Below, piece by piece: positions 30,656-41,339 of a DNA stretch of 64,000 nucleotides. The stretch's first letter is position 1. Each line of letters starts with the position of its first letter. The translations under genes and the position numbers were made by a program. Source of the stretch: Thecaphora thlaspeos (lineage: Eukaryota > Basidiomycota > Ustilaginomycetes > Urocystidales > Glomosporiaceae). The stretch covers positions 186,001 through 250,000 of the forward strand of contig UWYS01000010.1 of the NCBI GenBank assembly GCA_900291925.1. Reading direction: 5' to 3'. Below the pieces are notes generated by a model. That model ran no database searches. It was not told the origin of the DNA and saw nothing but the letters and a program-made list of their open reading frames with translations.

Positions 30656-32665
30656 TGGTGGTGGAGAAACCAACATTCCTCCGGCTCACGCCCTTCTGTC
30701 CTCAGGCGAGCCTCTTGCCCTGTAAGTTGGTAACAGATCTGGGAACCCAAGCCGGAACGTCCGAAGATCAAACGGGAAAGCCGGTCCCTGGGCCGGCATG
30801 CAACGTCGCGATCAAAAAGGAGGCCGCCGAGCGAGCGGACAATTAGCAGCAACGCTAAGCACCGACCGATTTTTGGGTGGCTGGGATCAAACACCATCCT
30901 TAAGTACTTGCCGCAATTAGCAGCATGTTTGGGGGGAAGCGAGCAGCACGCAGCAGCTCTCGCTAACGTGCTTCCCGTTCGTCGTGGGAAGTGATGGGTG
31001 GGTGCGGCAATTCAGCCGTGCCATGCCAATCGTCGCTCGCTGGAGCCAGGATCCCCTCCGCTTCTTTGTTTGAACCGAGCCATCCGGGCGGCTAGACCGG
31101 CGACGAAGACGATGTCGTCGGCGAGAGGCTCCTATGCCTTTCCCGCTCGCCGCCATTCAGTCTTTCGAGCTCAACATTCAGCCCGCCGGAGAGAAGAGAA
31201 TAAGAATGGGTGGTGCGTTGCCTGTCCAGCGGCCCCATACGGCGCATATCAGCCCAGGCTAAGTGGCGCTCTGTAGGAGGATGCGGCGCGTGCGTAGGGG
31301 CGCGTCGGTCTGGGTGATCGGCCGAGGCACCCGGCCTCATCTCGAGCCTAGCTCAGCCCTACTCCCATCTTCTCCTCCTCCATCTCTCCCTGTCGTCGTC
31401 GCCCACAGGGCATCTTTGTTTTTCCGCCGCCCTCCCTACTGCTTGACGCTCTTCCCGCGCTCGACCGACACGCCGGTTCTTCCGGCGTGCCGGGAGCCCT
31501 CCAGAGCTCAGGCCGTGCTGGCCTGCCCGCAATCGATATGTTCCTCCCCTCTCTCTCTCTTCCTCGTGTGTGCCTCGGCTGTTCAACGGGACATGCTGGT
31601 CGGTAGACATGATATCCAGGGCGATGAGACAGGGCTTAAGCCGAAAGAGCAGGCGGGGCCAGTGCAGAGCAAACGGCCGTACTGTGCCTCTCTGTGTTGT
31701 TGGTGGGGGGAGAGGGGTCCCTCCTGTTGCAACGAGGTAGACGGGCGCATCGAGGGCGACAGATTCCATGGCTAGCCTTTCCGCTGCATCCGCCTCTGTT
31801 TAACTTTGATCGCTACAGGGCTCGCTTTGTTTCATCCGGGGTCTCATGATGCCGGTGTCGCTCCTTGATGAGATCCATGACTGCTCAGAGGCTCATGGCT
31901 TAACTGACTACAGATTGTGCGTTGAACCAGCAACGCCTTACAACGTACTTACTCTCGCGATCCACAGATGGCCCCGAAGAACGAAAGAGAAATTGGACCG
32001 GGCCTGAGCACCATACTCGGAAAGCAAGCCTCTTGCACTGGTCACCGGGGATTTCCACACCGAGGTAGGGGGCGTTGCGTCGATTGGAGACTTTATTCCT
32101 GCCCTTGAGCCGTTCCTGGGACGTGGTTGGCCGCTGATGAAGCCTGCACGTCTTACAGCGTACGCCGGCGCCTAGCCAGCTTGCGATCGAACACAGTTGC
32201 CGCGTCGCCTGGAGCGTAGTGGGACGTCGACACGTACACGCCGCAGCCGGACATGGCTGCGGGACAATGCTGCTTCTTGCGCCTTTGCTCGTCGCTTGGA
32301 TCGCTGGCTTGATACCTTCCGGCCCTAGGCGACGGACTTCGGTGCGTGACGGCGACGGCGGCACTGGCGTTGGCGAGATGAAGGACTGACCTCGAGTGCT
32401 CGAGCTTGAAGGTCACGAACAAAAAGCATGGCGCGTGATGCAGAGGTCGCGCCGGGTCTGCAGGCAACGCCGGATCAACTCCGCCATCGACCCTCTTCCA
32501 CAGCGTACACTCTACTCTACACCTACTACCGTACAGCGTACAGCTCTGACACATTCGTTAGACTCCCGCAGAGCGTCATGGATGTCGGACAGCCAAATCT
32601 TTAGCCATCTGCTAAGAAATCGATTAGGAGCGAGATCACCGGCCTACGGTAACTACTGCCTAAAC

Positions 32666-32719
32666 TCTGCATCGCGCACGTCTGCATCGCGCACGTCTGC
32701 ATCGTGCACACCTGCATCG
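32666..32719 (+). repeat. 15-bp tandem repeat, about 3.6 copies
   Basis: The unit TCTGCATCGCGCACG occurs twice exactly (32666-32695), then as a diverged copy (32696-32710) and a partial fourth. Confidence 0.85.
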
Positions 32720-34066
32720 AGCTCGTAGTGAGGAACGAGGCGCTCGCTTAGTCGCTGCCTTCACGGATCACGCATGACGCCTGGCCGGCTCGTGCCCTCA
32801 TCCTCGCCCGGAAGCCAGCGGCAAAAGTGAACATTCTTATTACCGACTGGCAGCAAGACATAAGAAAGAAATTTTTATTGTACAGTAGCATCGGTCCTCG
32901 TAACATAACCCTCGGAGAGGAGCCACGACTTACCTTGACCGCCTGTTGGTTGGGCCTACGACTCTGCAAGGGGTCTGATGTGCACTATTGCGAAGTGCTG
33001 TATCTCGACGACCTTGAGAAACAAAGCCATAGGCGCTAGGAGGGAAGTGAGCCTGCCAACGGCAGCGCTGCTCGGCCAGCGAATTGACGGAGTCCGGGTA
33101 GGAGTACAGTACTTAGTGGAGATGCGGATCGGGATCAGCAGGTTGCCTCCCCTCCTCTCACTGAGCCAGGCCAGCGAGCTTGTTTCCACGAACAAGGTCA
33201 CAGCGACAGGATGCCTTCCGCTTCGACGCAGCTCGCAATGCCCAGACATGTCGACACGCATGGTGGCCACTCAGCTTGAGAGTAACTAGATTCGAGCACC
33301 TCGTCATTTCTTTGGTGGTCACGACCGGGCTTTTGGACTCTCCTAACTCCGTATGGCCTTCGGTCCGGTGCTACAGTCATGGTATCAGTGGGCTACTCTG
33401 CCGACAACTCGTCCGACATCTCGGCCGTGGTCGTATGTATTGACGTTCCAGTTGCCAGCCTGCCAGACGAGGAACGACACGAACCATCAAAAATATTCGA
33501 GCAAAAAGGCTTGCCAAATGACGTCAAAACATGCCAAGCGACCTCAGCCGAGTAAAGATCGTCGGTCGGCTCCGGCGTTACGTCCACCGGTTGCGGCCCA
33601 CAGTAGCCAGCGAGGGCTGGATGGTGACGTCCCGCCTCGAACGGCCGCCTCGGTGGTCGCCTCCCTTCGTCGTCGACACCTTTTAAGGCTCAGAGTTGCC
33701 GCCGTGGCTGTGCTGGACCCGACTGTGTGGACACCCTTGGCATCGCCCGTAGAGCGCGTGGAGAGCAGGAACCATGACGATATGTCGTGTCTTGGCACGA
33801 GGGCGGTGGATGCGGCGGTTGCGGAATCGAGGGCCGACGGCGCCCTTCCTCCACACCCTTGCTTCGCTCAGCATGCGCGCTCACGACGCCGAGCTATATA
33901 CATACACCGTAGTTGTTCTGGTCTCACCCGTGGTTTAATACGTTGTCGTCAGCTAGCCAGCAGGTCCGATGGTCCGAAGCTCATGGCCAAAGTTCAACTC
34001 AAGACTCCTTTTGCCAGCGGCGGACCGCGAAGCGACCATCTTCTAGAGCGCCGATCCCGCACAACA

Positions 34067-34074
34067 CATATAAG
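34067..34074 (+). promoter_or_regulatory. TATA-like box of the lipocalin-like gene
   Basis: CATATAAG lies about 100 bp before ATG 34169. This is a usual position for a fungal core promoter; inferred from sequence only. Confidence 0.5.
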
Positions 34075-34168
34075 GCATCGTGCGAGGCATGCTTCATTGT
34101 CCCGACCATCCAGATCGCCAGCCCTAGACCTCTCTTCCGACACCCACAACCAGACTCGATATTCAACG

Positions 34169-35118
34169 ATGCTCGCCAAAACCATCAAGCTCTCTCTCTT
34201 CCTCGCATCCGCATCGGCGCTCGTCGGCGCATCGCCGCTTCTGACGGCCCGGCAGGATGCTGGGGCTGCCAACTCGACCGCGGGCAACTCTTACCTGCCG
34301 ACTTTCCCCGTCGGCATCGCCTCGGCGACTTGGGACGGTCAGCTCTTCTACCCCAAGCCTATCGACGACTTTGAGGCGAGCAAGTTCGTCGGGCCTCAGC
34401 CCGACGGCGACTCGAGGCCGGTCTGGTACCAGTGGGCTGCCAGCGAGCAGCCCTTCCTCACCGGCTGCCGGTGCATCTACGCCCGCTACGGCACCAACGA
34501 GGCGAGTCCGGCCGCTCTGCTTTGCGGCAACGCCCTTGGGGCGCCCGACTGCCACCAGCTGCCTCCCGGCACAATCACACCGTCTCGGAGCTGACTAGAC
34601 CCTCGAACCTTATCCCTGACCTGCTGGTACGCGCTCATCCGCCACAGAACGGTACCGTCTCGGTGGAGAACTCGTGCACTCGAGGCGGCCAGACGACGGG
34701 CATCCGTGGCTACGCTGCCGCGACGCCCGACTACGGTAACGGAACGTTCCAGGTAGCCTTCTTCGGGACGACACCCGACCAGCCGGGACCCAACTATGTC
34801 GTCACGCGCGCCTACAGCAACAAGTCCGGCGAGGACAAGCAGCGTTTCGACAACGCCGATACCACCGACGAGGACAAGCAGGCGCGCCAGCAGGATAATG
34901 ACGAGGAGGACGAGGAGCGCCAGTACGAGATCGTTATCGTCGGCAGCCAGAACTTCACCGGATGGTTCCTGCTCAGCCGGACGAGGAACGTCGAGACCGA
35001 TGTGGTCGAGGCGTACCTGCGCGAGGTCGCAAATGCCGGCTTCAACCTCACCCAGCCCTACGAGATCTACGACCAGAGCAACTGCGGAGAGGAGCCGCAC
35101 TACAGCCCCGAGGCCTAA
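34169..35118 (+). CDS. Secreted lipocalin-like protein with an atypical splice site
   Basis: ATG 34169 opens a signal peptide (MLAKTIKLSLFLASASALVG) directly before a mature N-terminus with N-glycosylation sites. The first block runs to about 34573 (PNxxCHQLPPGT-like end). The second, 34648-35118, begins NGTVSVENSC and carries lipocalin-type strands: YGNGTFQVAFFGTT, GPNYVVTRAYS, YEIVIVGSQNFTGWFLLSRT and the C-terminal helix. A highly acidic insert (about QQDNDEEDEE) lies between strands. Joining GGC ACA to AAC GGT keeps phase and gives about 291 residues, but the 74-nt interval then starts with AT instead of GT; its 3' end (branch-like CTGAC and CCACAG) looks normal. No in-phase GT donor is present. 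Without splicing, the product ends at 34594. Lipocalins bind small hydrophobic ligands; this one is probably extracellular. Confidence 0.68.
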
Positions 35119-35577
35119 ACCGGAAGCCTTCCGAGAGGCTCACGGCGAAGCATCACTGCGCAGCACAGCACAGCACAGCACAGCATTTTATAGCATAGCA
35201 TGGTCGCTTTTTGTACATACAAACTTTAAACTACAATCAAGATTGTGACGGTGATGCAGAAAAGGCAGTCGACTGCGGGCGCAGCGGGTGGACACGGGCC
35301 ATGAGAAGGTATAGTGTTCGGTGATGTCAAGGCAAAGAAGGCGTAGAAGGAGCAGCAAGAAGGGCCTCAGGAGCCTGGCCGTGATGTGGTCTGTGAGACG
35401 TGACGCTAGATCTTCGCAAGAGGTGAAGCCGTCTCCCGCGTCCCGAAAGAAGAGGCCTGGAATTTTGGCCACGCCCCCGCCTGCCTCGTCGTCTTCCTTC
35501 CCTCGCCGAGACCACCACCACTCAGCCACACTTGCTTCCTTCCCGACCTTTTTTGTCATTGCGCCTTTCCCAGTACG
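35119..35577. other. Intergenic region between lipocalin-like and POP4 genes
   Basis: About 460 bp. A short GCACA/CAGCA repeat lies just after the lipocalin stop (35160-35185). The rest is likely the POP4 promoter. No gene is seen. Confidence 0.5.
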
Positions 35578-36801
35578 ATGGACTACATAGCCTCCATGGA
35601 CGCACCGCAGGCGGAGCGTCTGCTAGCTAGCGTGCTGCAGACGTCCGATGTGGACGCCCCGTCGTCCTCCCGACCGGACGCGGAGACCCACTCCCTCTAC
35701 GTCGAACGACTCAAGGATCGACGCGTCCAGCTCTCCAACCCGGATCGCAAGCGACCCGAAGCAGGTGGCGGAGACGCCAAGGCAGCCATACGCGCTGAGG
35801 CGAAGCTAGCTAAGCGGAAGAGGAGGGTCAAGATCGAGCTGGCGGAGATGAAGAAGATGCGGATCCAGCGAACTAAACAGGTACGACGAGAGGAGGAGAG
35901 TCAGTCCGTCCTGGAGCAGGAGAGAAGCAAGGTCAAGAGAAAGCAGAGGGAGCTTTCGGACATCAAGAAGGCCGACTTTGTGGCCAAACGGCAGCGGCAG
36001 GCGGGACCGGCGGCGTCGAAGGGGAAGAGGGTGGACAAGGGCGCCAACAAGCCGCTGACCCGCACGCAGAGGAAGAGGCTGGGCTTGGAGGAGGTGGACG
36101 CCAACGTCAGCTACGAGCTCATGCTGCCGCTGCACCACATGTGGTGTTCCTACATACAGCAGCTGCTCAACATGACGCTCATCGACGACAAGAGCGGAAA
36201 GGCGGTCGCGAACCTGCAGTTCACGACGTCGAGCCTCAACAACATCGCCTCCGGCTCGGTGAGCGCGCTGCAGAGCAGCCTGATCAAGGCGGATCTGTGC
36301 GGCGCACACGTCGATAGTGAGCACTCGTCCGAAGCCCGTGGACCTGCTCAGCTCTGAATCGCTGACGTCTCTGTCGCCTCTGCCTCATCGTGACCCTCTG
36401 CGCGTCAGTTGTCCGCTCCTCGAACCCTTCGCTCGTCAACCTATCCGGACTCGTGGTGAAAGAGACCGAGCGGACCATTATCATCGCACCAAGACCAGCA
36501 CCAGACCAGGTTGGCCGAGACCGGAAGACGAGAGGTGCGTCGGACATGGTTGTGATACAGAAAGTGGAGCCTGAGGCCGGCCAAGCTTACCCCCTTCGTT
36601 CTCTTCCCTCCCTCTTGATCTGCCTCTCCAGTGATACCGAAGCACAACGTCGTCCTCGCCATCTACATCCCGCTTCCGTCCTCGACCACCGACGGTCAAG
36701 AGCAGAGCGTTCGCTTCGAGCTGCACGGCAACCACATGATGCACAACCTTCCCTCACGAGCCACGAGGAAGTTCAAGGCAAAGGCCACGATCGACTTCTA
36801 G
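35578..36801 (+). CDS. POP4: RNase P/MRP protein subunit POP4 (Rpp29)
   Basis: Exons 35578-36316, 36409-36534 and 36632-36801 (introns of 92 and 97 nt) give 344 residues with all phases matched. The N-terminal half is a charged, Lys/Arg-rich helical region. The C-terminal UPF0086/Rpp29 Sm-like barrel starts near residue 181 with LPLHHMWCSYIQQLL, then SSLIKADLCGAHV, VVRSSNPSLVNLSGLVVKET, RTIIIAPR and IPKHNVVLAIYIPLP. POP4 is a core protein of nuclear RNase P (tRNA 5' maturation) and RNase MRP (pre-rRNA processing) and contacts the catalytic RNA. The long N-terminal extension is typical of eukaryotic forms. Confidence 0.9.
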
Positions 36802-37414
36802 TGCCGCTCTCTTCACACCGTAGCTTGTCTCCCAGTCTCGCCACATACATACCACTGCAAACACTACTGTATTCTATCGCATCTTACCCCCCCCCTTGCC
36901 CTTCTGAAAGCTTCAGGCCAAAAGCACGACCGACACGTCCATCGCGAAATGTCACCCAAAGCCCGCGCGGTACAATGAGCGAGGTAGCAAAGTGGCTGTG
37001 TGATGCAATTCTTGGGGATTTCCTCGATCTGCGGCAGCGCCGTGTCTCTTATCCCCAAGGACGGAGTGGCAGTCACCGCAGAGAAAGAGACGAGCGAAGT
37101 GGGAGAGGTTGTGCTGTGTGGCTCTGTCCAAAGACCAGCCTTGACAAAGAAAGAGAACAGAAAGAGGGAGACGAAAAAGAAGCGAAAACAACAAAACACG
37201 TGGAAGCTGTATGTATGTATGTGTCGCGTGGGACGACAGCGAATGGGACAGAACAACGAGGACGAGAACGAGGAGTGTCCAGTGATTAGAGCCGTCGGAG
37301 AACGGAAACGAAGGGGAAGGTGCGTGCAAATCAGCGTGAGCAATCTATTTGCAGCGGGGGGGTTTGGGGGGGATTCGCATCCGAAGGGACGGCATGCAAG
37401 GAGACGGGTGCGGC
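36802..37414. other. Convergent POP4/chitin deacetylase intergenic region
   Basis: About 610 bp between two 3' ends. A TACTGTA motif is at 36865-36871 and a C run near 36888. A G run near 37355 lies just beyond the deacetylase stop. No gene is seen. Confidence 0.5.
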
Positions 37415-38824
37415 TTAGAGGAGGGCGACAACGGCGGCGACCGAGGCGAGGCCGACGATCGAGAGAAGAGCTCCCGACTGGGCAGCGCCGGAGGTCGAGC
37501 TCTGGCTCTGCTTGTTGGTGCCCTGCGACGACGAGGAAGTTCTCGACGAGGGAGTCGCCTTGCTGGTGGCGGAAGCCGACGATGCCGAGCTAGAGGACGA
37601 TTCGGAGCTGCTGCCGCTGCTGCTACCGCTGCTCGGACTGCCATCGAGGTCGTGGAAGGCGGACGTGTCGGGCGCCTGGGCGCTTCCGCGAGCAGCGTCG
37701 GAGTGGATGACGTCGATGGCCTCGCGCGTGGGGAGGATAGAGGTGACTTTCTCGACCTGGGAGGTGAGGTTCCACTGGTTCTGGTAGTAGGGAAGGCCCT
37801 GGAGCTCGGGGACGGCGACGACATTCCAGTTGTGCGTCGTGAGCGTGTGGTGGTAGCGCCTGAAGGCCTCGATGGCCTGGTCGGTCGTCTCGTGCTCGAG
37901 TGAGATGAAGCCCGTCTTGTCGTCGCTCCTGGCCCAGCGGCGCATCTCGGTGACGACCGAGTCGAGGTCCTTGCCGAGGCCTGTCATGCAGGACTCGAGC
38001 TGGGCGGTGCCCGTGCCCTGGCGGAGGCACCAGTCGTCGGCGTCCTTGTTCCACATGACAGTCTGGAGGCCAAAGACTTCCTTGGCGATGGCGCGGACGC
38101 GCGCGTCGACGTCACCCTCCGGCGGACGCCAGTACATGGGAACCTTGCCGGTGAGGTCGTAGATGATCTGCGACGTCCAGCCGAGGTCGCCGAGGATTTC
38201 CATGTCCGTCTTGCTCGTCTGGATGCTGTGCGACCAGGTGTGGCCGGCGAGGTGCATCGGCGGGTCGGCGTTGACGTACTGCTCCATCACGTCGGAGTTC
38301 CAGACGGCGGCCGAGCCGATGAGGAAGTGGGTCGCGCCCTGCTTCTGCTCGTTGAGGTACTTGATCAGATCGGGCGACTGCGACGTTGGGCCATCGTCAA
38401 AAGTGATCGAGACATGGCCCTCCGGAGCGAGCCAGATGTCGCCGTCGTTGCACTTGGACATCGTCCAGGAGCAGACGGCGGACATGTCGGTGCCCGCCGG
38501 GTAGCCGGTGACACCGTTGTCGGGGCTGTAGATCGAGGGGGGGATGTCAGGGATGAGGCCGGCCGCCTTCTTTTCGTTGTAGCGGTCGATCCATTCCTTC
38601 GGCAGGCTGCTCTCGGGGGGCGGGTTGGGGCCGGCCTCGGGGTAAGGGAGGCCGTTCTTGCTGACCGAGGGGAGCTGACGCTTGATCTTCTGGTAGAGGT
38701 CGCCGCCGGAGGCCTGGCCGCGGGACTCGATGGTGTTGCCGAGGCTGCGACGGCTGTGGGCTTTGGCCGAGGCGAAGGGCGCCGAGAGCGCGAGGGCGCC
38801 GAGGGCTACAGTCGAAATGCGCAT
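37415..38824 (-). CDS. Chitin deacetylase, secreted and probably GPI-anchored
   Basis: A single-exon gene of 469 residues. I place the start at 38824 because MRISTVALGALALSAPFASA is a clean signal peptide; a longer open frame reaches 38938 but adds a non-secretory leader. The NodB/CE4 domain shows TFDDGP (141-146, catalytic base Asp and metal Asp), HTWSH (195-199, metal histidines), the RPPEGD motif, and VMWNKDADDW with LEHET near the end. A Ser-rich stalk and a hydrophobic C-terminus (ALLSIVGLASVAAVVALL) indicate GPI attachment. The enzyme removes acetyl groups from chitin to form chitosan in the wall, at or outside the plasma membrane. RPPEGD instead of the common RPPYGD is a small variation. 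Confidence 0.92.
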   Translation of the reverse strand: MRISTVALGALALSAPFASAKAHSRRSLGNTIESRGQASGGDLYQKIKRQLPSVSKNGLPYPEAGPNPPPESSLPKEWIDRYNEKKAAGLIPDIPPSIYSPDNGVTGYPAGTDMSAVCSWTMSKCNDGDIWLAPEGHVSITFDDGPTSQSPDLIKYLNEQKQGATHFLIGSAAVWNSDVMEQYVNADPPMHLAGHTWSHSIQTSKTDMEILGDLGWTSQIIYDLTGKVPMYWRPPEGDVDARVRAIAKEVFGLQTVMWNKDADDWCLRQGTGTAQLESCMTGLGKDLDSVVTEMRRWARSDDKTGFISLEHETTDQAIEAFRRYHHTLTTHNWNVVAVPELQGLPYYQNQWNLTSQVEKVTSILPTREAIDVIHSDAARGSAQAPDTSAFHDLDGSPSSGSSSGSSSESSSSSASSASATSKATPSSRTSSSSQGTNKQSQSSTSGAAQSGALLSIVGLASVAAVVALL

Positions 38825-41339
38825 CTCGTCGTTTTCGGTAGTCGCTCGATGCGCGCGCGCTTGTATGTGTGTAGGTCTTTCAAAGGATAGTGGGGTCCGA
38901 AGGCGCTGGATGCTGGCGTGAAGCGGGAACCTGACCAATCAATGATAAGGGCCGCTGTGTGTATCGAGGAGCGAGTAGGGTGGAGGAGCTTCCTATCCTG
39001 TCTCTGTGCAGGCGAAGCGGGGACAGTTCAGGGTAAAGGGAGGGGAAGAGGGGAGTGGGAGAAGGGAGAGTTGAAAAGGTACTACTGATAGGTAGGGAAG
39101 GAAGGAGGTCGTGGGTGAGGGGAGACGAGGTGGGACGGTGGCGGAGGGAGGGGATGGGGGGCAGGGCAGCGCCCTAGGGGGGGGGGGGGGGGGGGGTGAG
39201 AAAACCCGACGCAGATTACTTCGCGAGGGGAGGCTGGTCCAGCAGAGGCGCGATGGGGAGGGCAGGCTAAAGGGGCGCTAGCTTCGCCTCTCACCCGTAC
39301 AGCGCATCTGTCGGGCTGACCGTCGCTCAACGCCAGTTGACCGGGCAGCGCAGGCAGGACCGCCGACTGATGAAACGAGGACCGCAAGCGGCAGATCCGA
39401 GGCAAAAGGCAGGCGAACAACGAACCGACAGGCGGCGCGCGGCTGCGACCTTGTGTAGCGCCATTGGAGGCCGACGCCCAAACAACAGGGAGGGGGAAGC
39501 GCTGTCGACGCACCTTTTCCCGTGCCTTCAGTGAACTTACATCGTCCTGCTCCTCCTCCCTGGCAGGCCCAAACAAGCTTTCGTCGTCGTCGTCGGCGCC
39601 TCGCCGCCATCATCGCAGCTAGTCCGCCGACGCTACAGTATCACGCGCCGAGGCGAGACAGGCGGGGGCCTTCCGCCGACCAGAATGCCATTTTGTTGTG
39701 CGGTCATGAATAGGGGCCCAACAACCTCGATCAATTTGATTGTTCGCCGATGGCGGGTCAAGGCCCCGCGTCGGCAACTCCTCTCTCTCTCTCTCTCTCC
39801 TCTCCCTCTGAGGACCAAGGTTCGACAGGACACAGCCCGATGGCAAGACGCACGGCGTCCTGTGTTTTGATCTTCTCTCGCCATGTTCGTTACCGCTGGG
39901 GACGAAGAGAGGAAGAAGGCAGGCGGGAAAGGAGGGCCATGATCGACGTAGCAATTCCGGCGTCCTTGGTGTGCGCTGGGCCGCAGGTAGCTGTGCAGCA
40001 TGCAGCGACAAAAGGGCACCGACGTCGTCCTTGGCGAAACTCGTGTCCCCTTCTTGCCACTAAACCACCAGCCATACATACAGCGTCGGGATACATCTGA
40101 CCGTCGTCCTGGGCCTTGCGAAACGATCTCGACGACGACGTCAGAAAGCAACGCACTACGGTACAGTAAGTACAGGCCTTGCCTGCTTGCCTCGGCATTG
40201 CAGACCCACTCGCGGAGGACTTCCGAACAGAATGTGGGCGCAACAGGGGCTACTCACCTGTACGTAAGTAGCAGCAGCAAGTCTAGTCAGCTTCGCCGGG
40301 CGTTTGCCTGTGCGCCCGACCTACCGACCGACCGAAATGCAGCCATCGTGCATCGTACTACTGTATGTATCGCGCCGTGTCCGGTGTTTTGGAGGGCGCC
40401 GCGGACTGCTAGGGTCGTTGTTTCTCCGATCACCATCACGACCCTGACACTACTCTCATATCGGTACTGTAACTGGTCTGGCGCGTGCCGCACCACATAC
40501 CCGCACAGGCGATCCCAAGCTAGTCAGCTGGCGTCCTGAAATAGTACAGGAGACGATTCGCCCGCTACATCTGAAGACAAAAGAGACTGGGAATAGAAAC
40601 AGCCGAAATAAATCACAGTGTAGTACAGTAGGTCCGTGAGGATGCATATAACTATATATTATTTATATTTCATCAGGAGCAGCGAGTTGGTGCGCTAGTT
40701 CGTACAGGCTGCGGACAGAGGGTGGTCGTCTGGATCCACTTTGCAGGCCGGGAGGGGGCAGGGGCGGGGGGCATGTCGATCGTTTCAACCCGGCGATGCG
40801 ACCGACACGACGCCGGCGAACGCTTCGATGCGAGGCGCATCCCTCGCGCCCGAGGCGTCGGGAAAGGCAAACGAGCGACCGACGTCGACGACGATCTTCA
40901 ACAAGCGTATGGTACGCGGGCCCGGCTACGGCAGTCGCCAAGTAGACCTGCATCGGGACCGGAAGCTGATCACACATCCGCCGGCGACGTGAGGCGAGGC
41001 ACACTGGATCCCGGATCTTGGCTGTTTTCTTCTTTCCGCGTTGCCAAGCTCCACGGGGTAGCGAAGCGCCACCCTCGCCAGCATCGGAGCCTGGGATACT
41101 TAAGCAGCGATCATCGAACGGCACGGTCCCTCTGGGAGCAACAGCTGTGTTTTTTTATATCTATGCAACTACGTCGTTGTTGTGCAGCAATACGCTGGGT
41201 CTCGCGCAGGTCCACGGAGGTCGCGGCGATCCGCTCTACCAGCAACGCGAAGCTCACACATTGTCAATTTTTCCTCTCGATAGCCCGGCACACGTTGGCG
41301 ACGCCGAAACGAGAATTGATTACCGCTTGATGGCCTTCT
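38825..41339. other. Intergenic region between chitin deacetylase and GH43 genes
   Basis: About 2.5 kb. The deacetylase promoter should lie in the first several hundred bases. The 3' region of the GH43 gene lies at the right end. It contains a G(20) run, a CT run near 39780-39800, four TACAGTA/TACTGTA sites at 40162-40630 and an AT-rich patch at 40645-40672. I see no supported gene. Confidence 0.5.
39177..39196 (+). repeat. G(20) homopolymer
   Basis: Twenty consecutive G in a purine-rich stretch (39040-39200). It could fold as a quadruplex and its length is uncertain in assemblies. Confidence 0.88.

Larger units (their letters stand above)
29231..34168. other. Gene-poor region upstream of the lipocalin-like gene
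   Basis: Nearly 5 kb in which I cannot support any gene. Longer open frames exist on both strands but consist of Arg/Pro/Ser-rich or Val-Ala repeat translations with no recognisable family and no splice-linked continuation. The first ~700 bp next to the velvet start are likely its promoter. Two simple repeats are listed separately. TACAGTA motifs occur near 32882 and 33105. Confidence 0.55.

Noticed and set aside
29636..30676. 346-residue minus-strand frame containing a Val-Ala run
   Set aside because: The run comes from the GCAACG/GCAACC repeat; the rest has no recognisable domain or splice-linked continuation.
32666..32719. Short tandem repeat considered as a CRISPR array
   Set aside because: The units are contiguous with no spacers and the genome is eukaryotic.
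33353..34168. Upstream extension of the lipocalin-like frame to 33353
   Set aside because: It would bury the signal peptide 270 residues inside the protein; the extension has no family and a TATA-like box lies at 34067.
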